Assembly (NCBI GenBank): GCA_937891045.1
Contig: CALBEV010000034.1
Span: 1 to 6,275 of the forward strand
Direction of reading: 5' to 3'
Source of the DNA: an uncultured Burkholderiales bacterium
GTDB taxonomy: Bacteria; Pseudomonadota; Gammaproteobacteria; Burkholderiales; Burkholderiaceae
DNA length: 6,275 bases
Part shown: positions 5,820-6,275 of the stretch, piece by piece
How positions within the stretch are numbered: position 1 is the stretch's first letter
Layout of the letters: the number at the start of each line of letters is the position of its first letter
Notes under the pieces: model-generated
The model's input: the letters and a program-made list of their open reading frames with translations, nothing else
What the model was told of the DNA's origin: nothing
The model's database searches: none
Translations under genes and position numbers: made by a program

Positions 5820-6275
<456 letters not shown>

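Overview
The window looks like chromosomal DNA of a betaproteobacterium, most likely order Burkholderiales and probably Comamonadaceae. The evidence is the moderately high G+C, the protein sequences, and the gene order recA-recX / sucC-sucD-terC-type IV pilin, which I remember as conserved in Ralstonia and Comamonadaceae. Species-level assignment is not possible from this alone.

Layout from left to right. Positions 1-92 are very A+T-rich (about 24% G+C) and may hold the 3' end of a + strand gene. They are followed by a strong bidirectional terminator (93-120). Then come minus-strand genes in transcription order from right to left: sucC (3571-2408), sucD (2404-1511), a TerC-family membrane protein (1510-767) and a type IV pilin, pilA (661-149). 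sucC and sucD are 3 nt apart and the sucD stop abuts the terC start (TAA|ATG), so these three form one tight operon. pilA follows after 105 bp and has its own good Shine-Dalgarno sequence, which lies inside a predicted hairpin.

A divergent intergenic region (3572-3750) with a perfect 9-bp inverted repeat separates sucC from argC (+ strand, 3751-4674), a type 2 N-acetyl-gamma-glutamyl-phosphate reductase. argC converges on recX (minus strand, 5661-5191). The 516-bp gap between them is filled with repeat DNA: two 151-bp direct copies (138/151 identical, no gaps, 275 bp apart), each carrying two conserved hairpins, with a third hairpin in the spacer. recX lies 158 bp downstream of recA, whose C-terminal 151 codons are present before the right edge cuts it.

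Functionally the window is mostly core metabolism and housekeeping: SucCD is the TCA-cycle succinyl-CoA synthetase, ArgC is an arginine biosynthesis step, RecA and its modulator RecX act in recombination and SOS, TerC is a probable metal-ion (manganese) transporter, and PilA is a surface pilus subunit. No new multigene system is evident. The points most worth checking are the pilA leader hairpin, the repeat block between argC and recX, and the presence of argC inside an otherwise conserved gene neighbourhood.
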